Source of the DNA: Micromonospora gifhornensis
GTDB taxonomy: Bacteria; Actinomycetota; Actinomycetes; Mycobacteriales; Micromonosporaceae
NCBI RefSeq assembly: GCF_016863515.1
Contig: NZ_BOPA01000005.1
Coordinates: 88,274-152,273, forward strand
Direction of reading: 5' to 3'
Length of the DNA stretch: 64,000 nucleotides
Under the pieces are notes generated by a model that saw nothing but the letters and a program-made list of their open reading frames with translations, had not been told where the DNA came from and did no database searches. Position 1 is the first letter of the stretch, and every line of letters begins with the position of its first letter. Below, piece by piece: positions 18,946 through 29,179 of this stretch. Made by a program: the position numbers and the translations under genes.

Positions 18946-20267
18946 TGACCACCGAGACGCTCGCGCCGGGCGACGCGGCGGACCCGACCCGCGCCGTGGC
19001 GGAGGCCCGCCCGATGGATCTGCTGCGGTTCGCCACGGCCGGCAGTGTGGACGACGGCAAGTCGACCCTGATCGGTCGGCTGCTGTACGACACCAAGTCG
19101 CTGTTCACCGACCAGTTGGCCGCGGTGGAGGCGGTCAGCGCGGCCCGGGGCGACGAGTACACAAACCTGGCGTTGCTCACCGACGGTCTGCGGGCCGAGC
19201 GGGAGCAGGGCATCACCATCGACGTGGCGTACCGCTACTTCGCCACGCCGCGGCGCAAGTTCATCATCGCCGACACCCCCGGGCACATCCAGTACACCCG
19301 GAACATGGTCACCGGCGCCTCCACCGCCGACCTGGCGTTGATCCTGGTGGACGCCCGTAAGGGCCTGGTGGAGCAGTCGCGCCGGCACGCCTTCCTCTGC
19401 TCCCTGCTGCGGGTGCCGCACCTGGTGCTCTGCGTGAACAAGATGGATCTGGTCGACTACTCGCAGGAGGTCTTCGACCGGATCGCCGACGAGTTCACCG
19501 CGTTCGCGGCGAAGCTGGACGTGCCGGACCTGACCGTGGTGCCGATCTCCGCGCTCAAGGGTGACAACATCGTCACCCGCTCGGAGAGCATGCCCTGGTA
19601 CGAAGGCCCGGCGCTGCTGCACCACCTGGAGCGGGTGCACATCGCCAGCGACCGGAACCTGGTCGACGTCCGCTTCCCGGTGCAGTACGTCATCCGCCCG
19701 CAGTCGACCACGGTCACCGACTACCGGGGTTACGCCGGTCAGGTGGCCTCCGGCGTGCTCAAGCCGGGCGACGAGGTGATGGTGCTGCCGTCCGGCTTCA
19801 CCAGCCGGATCTCGTCGGTGGAGACCGCCGACGGCCCGGTCGCGGAGGCGTTCCCGCCGATGTCGGTGACGGTACGGCTGGAAGACGAGATCGACATCTC
19901 CCGGGGCGACATGATCTGTCGTCCGAACAACGCGCCCGCAGTCGCGCAGGACATCGAGGCGATGGTCTGCTGGATGGACGAGACCCGTCCGTTGCAGGTC
20001 GGCGGCAAGTACGCGATCAAGCACACCACCCGTGCGGCCCGGGCGATCGTCCGTGGCCTGCACTACCGCCTGGACATCAACTCGCTGCACCGGGACGAGT
20101 CGGCGAGCGAGCTGCGGCTCAACGAGATCGGTCGGGTCCGCCTGCGGACCACCGTCCCGCTGCTCGCCGACGAGTACCGTCGCAACCGCACCACCGGCGG
20201 CTTCGTCATCATCGACGAGAGCACCAACCGCACGGTCGGTGCCGGCATGATCGTCGAAGCCGGCTGA
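18945..20267 (+). CDS. cysN: sulfate adenylyltransferase subunit 1 (GTPase)
   Basis: A 440-residue translational-GTPase homologue whose GTP hydrolysis drives APS synthesis by CysD. G1 is AGSVDDGKSTLIG (about residue 29), G3 is DTPGHIQYTRNM and G4 is VNKMDLVDYS. Elongation-factor-like beta-barrel domains follow. There is no fused APS kinase domain, since the protein ends after the second barrel. The start overlaps the cysD stop in TGATG, so the two are translationally coupled. The downstream 670 nt are gene-free. Confidence 0.96.
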   Translation: MTTETLAPGDAADPTRAVAEARPMDLLRFATAGSVDDGKSTLIGRLLYDTKSLFTDQLAAVEAVSAARGDEYTNLALLTDGLRAEREQGITIDVAYRYFATPRRKFIIADTPGHIQYTRNMVTGASTADLALILVDARKGLVEQSRRHAFLCSLLRVPHLVLCVNKMDLVDYSQEVFDRIADEFTAFAAKLDVPDLTVVPISALKGDNIVTRSESMPWYEGPALLHHLERVHIASDRNLVDVRFPVQYVIRPQSTTVTDYRGYAGQVASGVLKPGDEVMVLPSGFTSRISSVETADGPVAEAFPPMSVTVRLEDEIDISRGDMICRPNNAPAVAQDIEAMVCWMDETRPLQVGGKYAIKHTTRAARAIVRGLHYRLDINSLHRDESASELRLNEIGRVRLRTTVPLLADEYRRNRTTGGFVIIDESTNRTVGAGMIVEAG

Positions 20268-20939
20268 GCCGCGCCGGCCGGCACCTCCGGCCGGCCCCGC
20301 TGCCCCCTGACCCTGCCCAACCTCCCTCGTCAACCCGACTCGTCGTGACGGCCCGCGCCGCATCCGTGCCGCGCGGGCCACACCCGCCTCCGGGCCACGC
20401 ACCCGCTTCCGGACACACTGGCCTGCTTCCGGTCCGCGCGCCTGCTTCTGGCTCGCGCGACTGCTTACCTGCATCACGCGCCCGATGCGCGGGAGGTGCG
20501 GTGACCGAACTCGTAAGCTGTGCGCAGGCCTCGGCCTGATCGCGGGGGTGTCGGCGCAGGGCTCAGCGCGCCCTGGCTTCCGTGCCCGCACGCCAGCGAC
20601 CGGGACCACGGGCCTGCTTCCGGGCCGCGCCGTACCCAGGGGAGCGGATGTCTTCCCGGAGTTGGCGAAGGTGCGTGGGCGTGCGTTCCAGCGTCCAGAG
20701 TGCGGTTGCCTCAGCGTTCCGGGCGGCGTGTGCCCGGCACTCGAAGGTTCCGCGCCATTCAAGGCGCGCGGCGCGGGCGAGTCGGGGCGCACCACGCCGA
20801 TCGCATCCGCGCTCCTGCCGGCATTTCACACTGAGATCGTGCTCGATCTGGGATCGAGTGGCTTCCGAGCGCGCAGCGCGCGGGGCGTTGGGCGTGGGCA
20901 GCGTGCAGCGGGGCTTGAGCAAGCGAGGGCGGGAGCGGG
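20268..20939. other. 672-nt repeat-rich intergenic region, no gene supported
   Basis: The region lies between the cysN and galK stop codons (convergent). It holds four or more degenerate ~20-nt units containing CCTGCTTCCGG or a close variant (about 20395-20480, again near 20606) and, at 20833-20862, one arm of the CTCGATC-GGGATC element also present at 6452-6528. Open frames here lack ribosome-binding sites and show no consistent third-position GC bias. Confidence 0.6.
20833..20862. repeat. single arm of the CTCGATC-GGGATC dispersed element
   Basis: GAGATCGTGCTCGATCTGGG and the next 10 nt match the arms of the 6452-6528 palindrome, with only a few transitions. No partner arm is seen nearby, so it is a half element or a solo site. 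Confidence 0.7.
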
Positions 20940-22094
20940 TCAGTCGAGGCGGGTGGCGCCGGTGGCGGGGGTGACGGTGGTGTGGGTGGGGGCGGTGAAC
21001 CCCCGTCGGGCGTACGCGCCGGTGACGGCGTTCGCGACCGTGTCGGAGTGGTCGGCTTCGACCAGGGCGAGTACGCAGCCACCGAAGCCGCCACCGGTCA
21101 TCCGGGCACCGAGTGCCCCGGCGGCGAGGGCTGCCTCGACGGCGGTGTCGACCTCGGGAACGGTGATGGCGAAGTCGTCGCGCATGGAGGTGTGTGAGGC
21201 GACGAGCAGCGGGCCGATCTGCTGGATCTGTCGGGCGCGCAGCAGCTCGACGGTGTCGCGCACCCGCTGGTTCTCGGTGACCACGTGTCGGACCCGGCGG
21301 CGGGTCTCGTCGTCGGGGAGTCGGGCCAGCGTGTCGTCGAGGCCGTCGGTCGGGACGTCCCGCAGCGCGGGTACGTCGAGCAGGGCGGCGGCCTTCTCGC
21401 AGCTGTTGCGGCGGGCCGCGTACTCGCCGTCGACGTGGCGGTGCGGGGCGTTGCTGTCGATCACGAGGATGGCGAGACCTGCGGCGTTCAGGTCGAACGG
21501 GATGTGTTCCACCTGTTCGGTGCGGCAGTCGAGGAACAGTGCGTGCCCGGCGCGGCAGCGGATCGCCGCCGACTGGTCCATGATTCCGGTGGGTGCGCCG
21601 ACGTAGTGGTTCTCGGCGCGCTGGGCCAGCCGGGGCTGGGCCTCGGCGGGCAGGTCGAGGCCACCGAGGTCGACCAGGGCGGCGAGCACGGCGGCCTCCA
21701 GCGCGGCGGAGGAGGACAGGCCGGCGCCGAGCGGCACGTCGGAGGCGATCGCCAGTCGGGCGCCGGGCACCTGGTAACCGGCCTCGCGCAGCGCCCAGAC
21801 GATGCCCGCCACGTAGCCGGCCCAGCCGGTGACCCGGCCGGCGCCGGTCACCTCGGCGGCACCGAAGTCGACCGTCTCGCCGGTCAGCTCGGACCAGACC
21901 GTCCAGGTCTCGCCGGGCTGCGGCGCGGCGGCGGCGACGGTTCGCAGGGGGAGCGCGAAGGGCAGCACGAAGCCGTCGTTGTAGTCGGTGTGCTCGCCGA
22001 TCAGGTTGACCCGTCCGGGAGCCGCCCAGCGGCCGGCGGGCGGCTGGGCGTACACCTGGTGGAAGCCGGCAGCGGCGCGGTCGGCGACGGTCAC
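20940..22094 (-). CDS. galK: galactokinase
   Basis: A 384-residue GHMP kinase of the Leloir pathway, making galactose-1-phosphate. The galactokinase signature GRVNLIGEHTDYNDGFVLP is near residue 28. The ATP-binding loop PLGAGLSSSAALE is near 123. The active-site region includes GIMDQSAA, and the third motif is ARMTGGGFGGC near 340. The GTG start overlaps the galE stop in GTGA, so the two are translationally coupled. galT is not in the window. Confidence 0.95.
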   Translation of the reverse strand: MTVADRAAAGFHQVYAQPPAGRWAAPGRVNLIGEHTDYNDGFVLPFALPLRTVAAAAPQPGETWTVWSELTGETVDFGAAEVTGAGRVTGWAGYVAGIVWALREAGYQVPGARLAIASDVPLGAGLSSSAALEAAVLAALVDLGGLDLPAEAQPRLAQRAENHYVGAPTGIMDQSAAIRCRAGHALFLDCRTEQVEHIPFDLNAAGLAILVIDSNAPHRHVDGEYAARRNSCEKAAALLDVPALRDVPTDGLDDTLARLPDDETRRRVRHVVTENQRVRDTVELLRARQIQQIGPLLVASHTSMRDDFAITVPEVDTAVEAALAAGALGARMTGGGFGGCVLALVEADHSDTVANAVTGAYARRGFTAPTHTTVTPATGATRLD

Positions 22095-23074
22095 GGTTGG
22101 GCCAGTCGGTGCGTGCGGTAGAAGGCCCAGGCGTCGGTGATCATGTCGTGCAGGGTCGGCTTCTGCGGCTCCCAGCCGAGTTCGGCGCGGGCCAGCGCGG
22201 CGGAGGCGACCAACTCGGCCGGGTCACCTTCGCGGCGGGGCGCCATCTCGACCGGAACGGGATGGCCGGTGACCTCGCGGACCACCTCGACCACCTGCCG
22301 GTTGGTGAAGCCGTTGCCGTTGCCGAGGTTGTAGATGCGGTGCTGCCCGGGGACGGCCGCGCCGAGGGCGAGCAGGTGGGCCCGGGCCAGGTCGGCGACG
22401 TGGATGTAGTCGCGTACGCAGGTGCCGTCGATCGTGGGGTAGTCGTCGCCGAACAGTTGCAGCTTGTCCCGCCGGTCGGCGGCCACCTCCAGCGCGATCG
22501 GGATGAGGTGGGTCTCCGGGTCGTGGCGTTCGCCGAGGGCGGTGTCACCGTCGAGGTACGCCCCGGCGACGTTGAAGTAGCGCAGCGAGACGGCGGCCAG
22601 GCCGTGCCCGATCGCCTCGGAGGTGAGCGCCATGTCGACGGCGAGTTTGGTCGCCCCGTACGTGTTGGTGGGGGCCTTGATGGCGGTCTCGACGATGGGC
22701 AGCTCGACCGGGTTGCCGTAGACGGCGGCGGTGGAGGAGAAGACCAGCCGGGGTACGCCGGCGGCGCGGACCGCGTCGAGCAGGGCCAGCGATCCGACTG
22801 TGTTGTTGTGCCAGTACCGCTCCGGGGCGACCATCGACTCACCGGCGGCGATCAGCGCGGCGAAGTGCAACACGCCGTCGAAGCCGGCCTCTGGGGTGAG
22901 CACCCGCGCCGCGTCGTGGATGCCTGCCTCGACGAATGTGGCGTCGGGGGCGAGGGCTTCCCGGTGACCGGTCCGTAGATCGTCCAGGACGACGACCTGG
23001 TGACCCGCGTCGAGCAGCATCCGGGTCACCACGCTGCCGATGAAGCCGGCGCCGCCGGTGACGAGCAGTTTCAC
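22091..23074 (-). CDS. galE: UDP-glucose 4-epimerase
   Basis: A 327-residue short-chain dehydrogenase-type epimerase interconverting UDP-glucose and UDP-galactose. The NAD-binding glycine motif TGGAGFIGS is at residues 6-14. The catalytic Tyr is in NTYGATKLAVD with the expected Lys 4 residues later, and the Ser is in FSSTAAVYG. GTG at 23074 is chosen for the AGGAGGACCGAG ribosome-binding site; frames extending further upstream ignore it. galK follows with a 4-nt overlap. Confidence 0.95.
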   Translation of the reverse strand: MKLLVTGGAGFIGSVVTRMLLDAGHQVVVLDDLRTGHREALAPDATFVEAGIHDAARVLTPEAGFDGVLHFAALIAAGESMVAPERYWHNNTVGSLALLDAVRAAGVPRLVFSSTAAVYGNPVELPIVETAIKAPTNTYGATKLAVDMALTSEAIGHGLAAVSLRYFNVAGAYLDGDTALGERHDPETHLIPIALEVAADRRDKLQLFGDDYPTIDGTCVRDYIHVADLARAHLLALGAAVPGQHRIYNLGNGNGFTNRQVVEVVREVTGHPVPVEMAPRREGDPAELVASAALARAELGWEPQKPTLHDMITDAWAFYRTHRLAQP

Positions 23075-23121
23075 CTCGGTCCTCCTGCCTGGCCCGTTCG
23101 GTGTGGCCATGTGGTGAGGAC

Positions 23122-23127
23122 AGCCTA
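23122..23127 (-). promoter_or_regulatory. candidate galE-galK -10 box TAGGCT (minus strand)
   Basis: The minus strand reads TAGGCT about 50 nt before the galE start, matching TAnnnT. A divergent -10 box for the CBS/CorC gene lies about 20 nt away at 23144-23149. Confidence 0.35.
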
Positions 23128-23143
23128 CGGCGGCCGTGCTGAC

Positions 23144-23149
23144 TACCAT
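23144..23149 (+). promoter_or_regulatory. candidate -10 box TACCAT for leaderless CBS/CorC gene
   Basis: TACCAT fits TAnnnT and ends 7 nt before the ATG at 23157, which lacks a ribosome-binding site. This supports a leaderless message starting at 23157. Confidence 0.45.
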
Positions 23150-23156
23150 CACTGTC

Positions 23157-24149
23157 ATGCGGGCAGCGCGTCGGCGCGGATCCCGGCGGCGGTGGCCATC
23201 CCAGCCCCGCCGCGAGCCTGGGCGGCTCGCCCGGGCGGTGGCCCGGGTGGTGGTCCGGGCGGTCGACGGTGGGTTGCGGCTGGTCACGGCGCTGCTGGGC
23301 ACAGGCCCGGCCGCCGGTCGGGAGCGGATCAGCGAGGCGGAGCTACGCGACCTGGTCGCCGCGAACACGGTGCTCGATCCGGTGGGCCGGCGCATCATCG
23401 ACGAGGTGCTGGTGGCCGGTGCGAGTCTGGTGCGTGAGGTGATGATGCCCCGCACCGAGGTGGTGTTCCTGTCGGCGGCGTTGACCCTCGCCGAGGCCGA
23501 GCCGCTGGTCCGGGCCGGCATGCACACCCGTTATCCGGTGGTCGACGGCACCCATGACGACGTGGTCGGCTTCGTGCACCTGCGCGACGTGCTGTGGCAT
23601 CCGGACCGCGATCCGGGCACCACTGTCGGTGCCCTGGTCCGGGAGGTCAAGCGGCTGCCGGCCAGCAAGCGGGTGCTCGCCGCGTTGACCGAGATGCGGC
23701 GGGAGGGGCACCACCTGGCCGTGGTGATCGACGAGTACGGCGGTACGGCGGGCATCGTCACCTGCGAGGATCTGATCGAGGAACTGGTCGGGGAGATCCA
23801 CGACGAGTACGCCGAGGTGCCGGAGCCGGAGCTGGCCGGGCTGCCGGCGGTGGTGGAGGGGCGGCTGAATCTCGCAGATTTCGCCGAACGCACCGCTGTG
23901 GTGTTGCCCGTCGGGCCGTACGAGACGGTGGGCGGGTTCGTGATGGCCGCGCTCGGGCGGCTGCCCATGCCGGGTGACGAGGTTCCGGTGCCCGATCCGT
24001 CCGGGATCGGCGGGGGTTGGCTGCTGCGGGTGCTGACGCTCGACGGGCGTCGGGTGGCCCGGCTCGCGGTCACCGCCGGCCGCCTGCCCGAACAACGGCG
24101 GACGGTGGGCCGATCCGCCAGCCCGACCGGACCGGCCAGCCCGTCATGA
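23157..24149 (+). CDS. CBS-pair/CorC-domain protein lacking the CNNM membrane domain
   Basis: A 330-residue protein with an Arg-rich N-terminus and a short amphipathic stretch. A CBS pair follows (MMPRTEVVFLSAALTLAEAE and HHLAVVIDEYGGTAGIVTCE), then the C-terminal CorC/HlyC transporter-associated domain (YETVGGFVMAALGRLPMPGD). It corresponds to the cytoplasmic half of hemolysin-like CorC/CNNM proteins. The N-terminal DUF21 transmembrane domain is absent, as in E. coli CorC. A role in magnesium or cobalt efflux is known for the family only in part. It is divergent from galE. trpS follows within 33 nt. Confidence 0.82.
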   Translation: MRAARRRGSRRRWPSQPRREPGRLARAVARVVVRAVDGGLRLVTALLGTGPAAGRERISEAELRDLVAANTVLDPVGRRIIDEVLVAGASLVREVMMPRTEVVFLSAALTLAEAEPLVRAGMHTRYPVVDGTHDDVVGFVHLRDVLWHPDRDPGTTVGALVREVKRLPASKRVLAALTEMRREGHHLAVVIDEYGGTAGIVTCEDLIEELVGEIHDEYAEVPEPELAGLPAVVEGRLNLADFAERTAVVLPVGPYETVGGFVMAALGRLPMPGDEVPVPDPSGIGGGWLLRVLTLDGRRVARLAVTAGRLPEQRRTVGRSASPTGPASPS

Positions 24150-25208
<1,059 letters not shown>

Positions 25209-25243
25209 CTGTTCGCGGCAGCGCGAGCGGTCCGGACAGGTCG

Positions 25244-25813
25244 GTGGCCGAAGGAGTGGCGCGGAACGTGGATCATGGGAGCGGGGCGCCGGATGCCGGC
25301 GACACCATCCAGATCGGCATCGCGGTGGACATCCCCGAGCCGTGGGGCGGCACGCTGACCCGGCGTCGGTTGGCGTCCGGCGACCTGAACACGGTGCCGG
25401 CACATGTGACCCTGCTCGGGCCGACCGAGATCCCGGTGTCCGCGCTGCCCGCGGTGGAGCGGCACCTCGTCCAGGTCGCCGCCGCCCACCTGCCGTTCAC
25501 CCTGCATCTGCGGGGCACCGGCACGTTCCGGCCGGTGACCCAGGTGGTTTTCGTCGCGGTCGCCGCCGGCATCAGCGAGTGTGAACTGCTGGCCGCGGCG
25601 ATCAACGCCGCTCCCGAGTTGCAGCGGGAACTGCGGTTCCCCTACCACCCGCACGTGACGGTGGCGCAGGATGTCGCGCCGGAGGCCCTGGACCAGGCGT
25701 ACGAGGATCTGGCGGACTTCTCGGCGATGTTCGAGGTGGAGCATTTCACGCTTTTCTCGCACAGTGGTGAGGCCCGGTTCCAGCCCCGCCGGGACTTCCG
25801 GCTGGGCGGTTGA
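25244..25813 (+). CDS. 2H phosphoesterase (2'-5' RNA ligase family)
   Basis: A 189-residue protein with both HxT motifs of the 2H superfamily: HVTLLGP near residue 51 and HPHVTVAQ near 136. These two His-Thr pairs form the catalytic site for cyclic-phosphate or 2'-5' phosphodiester chemistry. The biological substrate in actinobacteria is not known. The GTG start at 25244 follows GGACAGGTCG; a second in-frame GTG a few codons later is possible. It sits between trpS and a YihY-type gene, all on one strand. Confidence 0.8.
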   Translation: MAEGVARNVDHGSGAPDAGDTIQIGIAVDIPEPWGGTLTRRRLASGDLNTVPAHVTLLGPTEIPVSALPAVERHLVQVAAAHLPFTLHLRGTGTFRPVTQVVFVAVAAGISECELLAAAINAAPELQRELRFPYHPHVTVAQDVAPEALDQAYEDLADFSAMFEVEHFTLFSHSGEARFQPRRDFRLGG

Positions 25814-25870
25814 TCCTCCGGCCGTGCCGAGGAGCGAGCGCGGTGACGAGGAAGCGGCGAGGATGACGAG

Positions 25871-26791
25871 GTGAACCTCCTGGGGCGGGTCGAGGCGGGC
25901 ATCGACCGCCGACTCAGCGCCGCCCGGCACCGCTGGCCGGCCTTCGGGCATCTGTGGCGGGCCGGGGTGCGCTACACCGATCTTCAGGGTGGTCGGCTGG
26001 CCGCCGCGATCGCGTACTACGGCTTCTTCGCGGTCTTCGCGCTCGCGCTCGTGGCGTACGCGGCGTTCGGTGCCCTCCTCGACGACAACGACGAGGTACG
26101 CGCGGCGGCGGAGGAGTTCCTCGGGGAGAATCTGCCGTTCCTCGATCCGGCCCAGGTCGCCGAGAGCAGTGGCACGGTCGGGGTGGTGGGTCTGCTGATC
26201 CTGATCCTGACCGGGATCGGCTGGGTCGAGGCGATCCGTTCCTCGCAGCGGCTGATCCACGGTCTCCACCAGCATCCGGGCAACCTGGTCGTCCGCCGGC
26301 TCGTCGATCTCGGGGTGCTGCTCGTGGTCTTCGTGCTGCTCGGCGCCTCGGTGGCGGCGGTGGACGCGCTGGAGTCGCTGCTGCGCTTCCTGCTGCGCAG
26401 CACCGGATCGGTCGGGTTGACCACGGTCAGCGCGGTGCTCAGCGTGCTTGTCAACGCGGTGTTGGCCACCCTGATGCTGATCGTGGTGCCTCGGGTGCAG
26501 ATGAGTCGGGCGCGGCTGCGGCCGATCGTGCTGCTGGTCGCGATCGGCATCACCCTGCTCAACACGGTCGGCCGGTTCTGGGTGGGGCGGGTCGAGCACA
26601 ACCCGGCGTACACCGTGGTGGCCACCGCCGTGGGCCTGCTGGTCTACCTGTACCTGCTCAACCAGTTGGTGCTCTTCGGCGCGGCGTTGGCGGCGACCAG
26701 CCGGCGCGGCCGGGTGGTGGACCTGGCGGGTGGCCGGCGCTCCGATCTCGATTCGGACACCGATCCGGGTACCCCGGGCGGGGCTGGTTGA
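25871..26791 (+). CDS. YihY/BrkB-type inner membrane protein
   Basis: A 306-residue membrane protein with about six hydrophobic segments. The N-terminal part has the family signature GGRLAAAIAYYGFFAVFALAL. IGWVEAIRSSQRLIHGLH and the later LLVYLYLLNQLVLFGAALAA are also family landmarks. This family was once called ribonuclease BN by mistake; its function is unknown. The GTG at 25871 lies 3-4 nt after GAGGATGACGAG. The C-terminal tail is polar and Asp-rich. Confidence 0.85.
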   Translation: MNLLGRVEAGIDRRLSAARHRWPAFGHLWRAGVRYTDLQGGRLAAAIAYYGFFAVFALALVAYAAFGALLDDNDEVRAAAEEFLGENLPFLDPAQVAESSGTVGVVGLLILILTGIGWVEAIRSSQRLIHGLHQHPGNLVVRRLVDLGVLLVVFVLLGASVAAVDALESLLRFLLRSTGSVGLTTVSAVLSVLVNAVLATLMLIVVPRVQMSRARLRPIVLLVAIGITLLNTVGRFWVGRVEHNPAYTVVATAVGLLVYLYLLNQLVLFGAALAATSRRGRVVDLAGGRRSDLDSDTDPGTPGGAG

Positions 26792-26847
26792 TCCGGTGAT
26801 GTGCCGAACCTTCCGCGGGAGGTTCGGGCAGCGGCGATGATGGGCCG

Positions 26848-27279
26848 GTGGGGGCACTCGTGACGTTGGACCTGCCGAGCGACTCGCCGTTGAGCGAGCT
26901 GCCGTGGATCATCACGTTCGGTCCGCTCGGTGACGACGAGTGGGAGCCGGTGGTCTGTGGTCCGTACGAGCGACCGCACGCGCTGGCCCTGGCCGAGGCG
27001 CTGGTCGCCGACGACGAGCTGATGGCGGTGGTCGAGCCGCTGATACCTGCGGTCTCCGTGGACCAGATCCGGGGCGAGATCGCCGCCGCCCAACTCGCTG
27101 CCGCGGACGAGACGGTCCAGGTGGAGCGGGCCGACCTCTACGGCGACTACGAGGACACCATCGACGAGGAGGAGCTGGCGGCCGAGGACGACCACCTCAC
27201 CGGCCCGCTGCCGGTGCCGGACGTGACCGAGCTGCGTGCCGGTTTTGCCCGGATCGCCGCCCGGTTGACCGGCGGTTGA
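26848..27279 (+). CDS. small acidic protein of unknown function
   Basis: A 143-residue soluble protein with high third-position GC throughout and strongly acidic composition. Landmarks are SELPWIITFGPLGDDEWEPV, YERPHALALAEALVADDELM and the acidic stretch YGDYEDTIDEEELAAEDD. No domain is recognised. The GTG at 26848 is used; another in-frame GTG at 26860 is possible. It follows the YihY-type gene by 56 nt and is convergent with the glucosidase gene. Confidence 0.7.
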   Translation: MGALVTLDLPSDSPLSELPWIITFGPLGDDEWEPVVCGPYERPHALALAEALVADDELMAVVEPLIPAVSVDQIRGEIAAAQLAAADETVQVERADLYGDYEDTIDEEELAAEDDHLTGPLPVPDVTELRAGFARIAARLTGG

Positions 27280-27397
27280 CCTGGTGCGCCACCGGCAGCG
27301 AGCCGGATGTCGGTAGGCGTCGGCCGGGGAGGTTCAGCCCCAGTCGTCCGGCGGCGCGCAGCACGCCGGACGACCAGGTTGCTGATGGACTACCCGT

Positions 27398-29029
27398 TCA
27401 GCGCCGTTCGAACCAGGCGGCCGCGTCGACGGGGAGCACGTGGCCATCGTGCTGCTCGGTGAGCGCCTCGCTGGCCACCAGCGGGGTGCCGTACCCGTCG
27501 ATCCGTGCCGGGGTGTCGCCGGTGTTGACCACGCAGGTCAGCACCGTGTCGCCGGCGGACCGGCTGAAGGCGAGCACGCCGGGCGCGGTCTCCTGCCAGG
27601 TGATGCCGCCGGTGCCGGCGAGGGCGGGGTGGGTGTGGCGGATCCGCAGGGCCGCCCGGTACAGCTCCAGGGTCGAACCGGGCACGCCGCTCTGGGCGGC
27701 CACCGACAGCGCACGCCAGGTGGCCGGGGCCGGCAGCCAGCTCAGCTCGCTGCCGACCGGCCCGAAGCCGTACGGGGCCACCTCGCCGCTCCACGGGATG
27801 GGCACCCGGCAGCCGTCCCGGCTCTCGCCGGTACGCAGGAAGGCCGGGTCCTGGCGCAGCTCGTCGGGCAGGTCGAGCACCTCCGGCAGCCCCAGTTCCT
27901 CACCCTGGTAAAGGTAGGCGCAGCCGGGCAGGGCGAGCATCATCAGCGCGGCGGCGCGAGCCCGGCGCAAGCCGACCTCACCGTCGCCGTAGCGGGTGAC
28001 GTGCCGCTGACGGTCGTGGTTGGACAGCACCCAGGTGGTCGGGGCACCGACAATCGTCGACTCGGCAAGCGCGGTGTCGACCACCTTGCGGAACGAGTCG
28101 GCCGACCAGGTGGCGTCGAGGAAGTCGAAGCTGAACGCCTGGTGCAGCTCGTCCGGTCCGATGTAGCGGGCCAGCCGCTGCGGGGTCTCGGCCCAGGCCT
28201 CGGCCACCGCCATCCGGCCGCCGGGGTAGCTGTCCAGGATGGGCCGCCAGGCGCGGTAGATGTCGTGCACCTCGTCCTGGTCGAAGTAGGGCAGCCGGCC
28301 CTTGCCGAGCAGTTCGGACTGACGGCGGCCGGTGGTCATCGAGTTGAAGCCGACGTCCGGCAGCCCTTCGGCCTTGATCATGCCGTGGGCCACGTCGATG
28401 CGGAACCCGTCGACCCCACGGTCCAGCCAGAACCGCAGGATGTCCTCGAACTCGGCGCGTACCTGCGGGTTGCGCCAGTTCAGGTCGGGCTGGGCGGGAT
28501 CGAACAGGTGCAGGTACCACTGGCCGTCCGGCACCCGGGTCCAGGCCGGACCGCCGAAGATGCTCTCCCAGTCGTTGGGCGGCAGTTCGCCGTCGGTGCC
28601 CTTGCCGTCGGCGAACAGGTAACGCTCGCGTTCGGGTGAGCCGGGCCCGGCCGCCAACGCCGCCTGGAACCAGGGGTGCTGGTCGGAGGTGTGGTTGGGC
28701 ACGATGTCGACGATGATCCGCAGGCCGAGCGCGTGGGCGTCGGTGATCATCGCCTCGAAGTCGCCGAGCGTGCCGAACATCGGGTCGACGTCCCGGTAGT
28801 CGGCGACGTCGTAGCCGCCGTCGACCATCGGGGAGGTGTAGAAGGGGGTCAGCCAGAGCGCATCCACGCCCAGGTCGCGCAGGTACGGCAGGCGTTCCCG
28901 GATGCCCGGCAGGTCGCCGATGCCGTCCCCGTTGGCGTCGGCGAAGCTGCGGACGTAGACCTGGTAGACGACGGCGGACCGCCACCAGTCGGCGTCGGAG
29001 GTCAGCGGCGAGGGGTTGCTGACGGTCAT
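27398..29029 (-). CDS. GH13 alpha-glucosidase (oligo-1,6-glucosidase/maltase type)
   Basis: A 543-residue cytoplasmic glycoside hydrolase family 13 enzyme. The (beta/alpha)8 barrel begins WWRSAVVYQVYVRSFADANG. Catalytic residues are Asp212 in GFRIDVAHG, Glu277 in AVAEAW and Asp339 in LSNHDR. The conserved DIVPNHTSDQH is near residue 108, and the C-terminal beta domain is present. There is no signal peptide, so it acts on imported oligosaccharides such as maltose, isomaltose or trehalose-like sugars. The ATG at 29029 follows GGGGAACACCCG. A CTTGCGCAAG palindrome lies about 110 nt upstream, consistent with control by the adjacent LacI repressor. Confidence 0.93.
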   Translation of the reverse strand: MTVSNPSPLTSDADWWRSAVVYQVYVRSFADANGDGIGDLPGIRERLPYLRDLGVDALWLTPFYTSPMVDGGYDVADYRDVDPMFGTLGDFEAMITDAHALGLRIIVDIVPNHTSDQHPWFQAALAAGPGSPERERYLFADGKGTDGELPPNDWESIFGGPAWTRVPDGQWYLHLFDPAQPDLNWRNPQVRAEFEDILRFWLDRGVDGFRIDVAHGMIKAEGLPDVGFNSMTTGRRQSELLGKGRLPYFDQDEVHDIYRAWRPILDSYPGGRMAVAEAWAETPQRLARYIGPDELHQAFSFDFLDATWSADSFRKVVDTALAESTIVGAPTTWVLSNHDRQRHVTRYGDGEVGLRRARAAALMMLALPGCAYLYQGEELGLPEVLDLPDELRQDPAFLRTGESRDGCRVPIPWSGEVAPYGFGPVGSELSWLPAPATWRALSVAAQSGVPGSTLELYRAALRIRHTHPALAGTGGITWQETAPGVLAFSRSAGDTVLTCVVNTGDTPARIDGYGTPLVASEALTEQHDGHVLPVDAAAWFERR

Positions 29030-29137
29030 CGGGTGTTCCCCGTTCTGTGGCGCGGGACGGCGGCACCCGGCGTGGCATCGGTGGGACGCGGGTGTCTGAG
29101 AAGAATGCCGGGCCAGCGCTGCAAGAGTCAAGCAGAC

Positions 29138-29147
29138 CTTGCGCAAG
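29138..29147. promoter_or_regulatory. candidate LacI-type operator upstream of the GH13 gene
   Basis: CTTGCGCAAG is a perfect 10-bp palindrome between the repressor stop and the glucosidase start. The same half-sites (TTGC/GCAA) recur in the repressor's own promoter region (30281-30312) and upstream of the binding-protein gene (30491-30508). Confidence 0.5.
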
Positions 29148-29179
29148 AAATCCCTACGGCCGCCGGAGTGCGGCTGATG

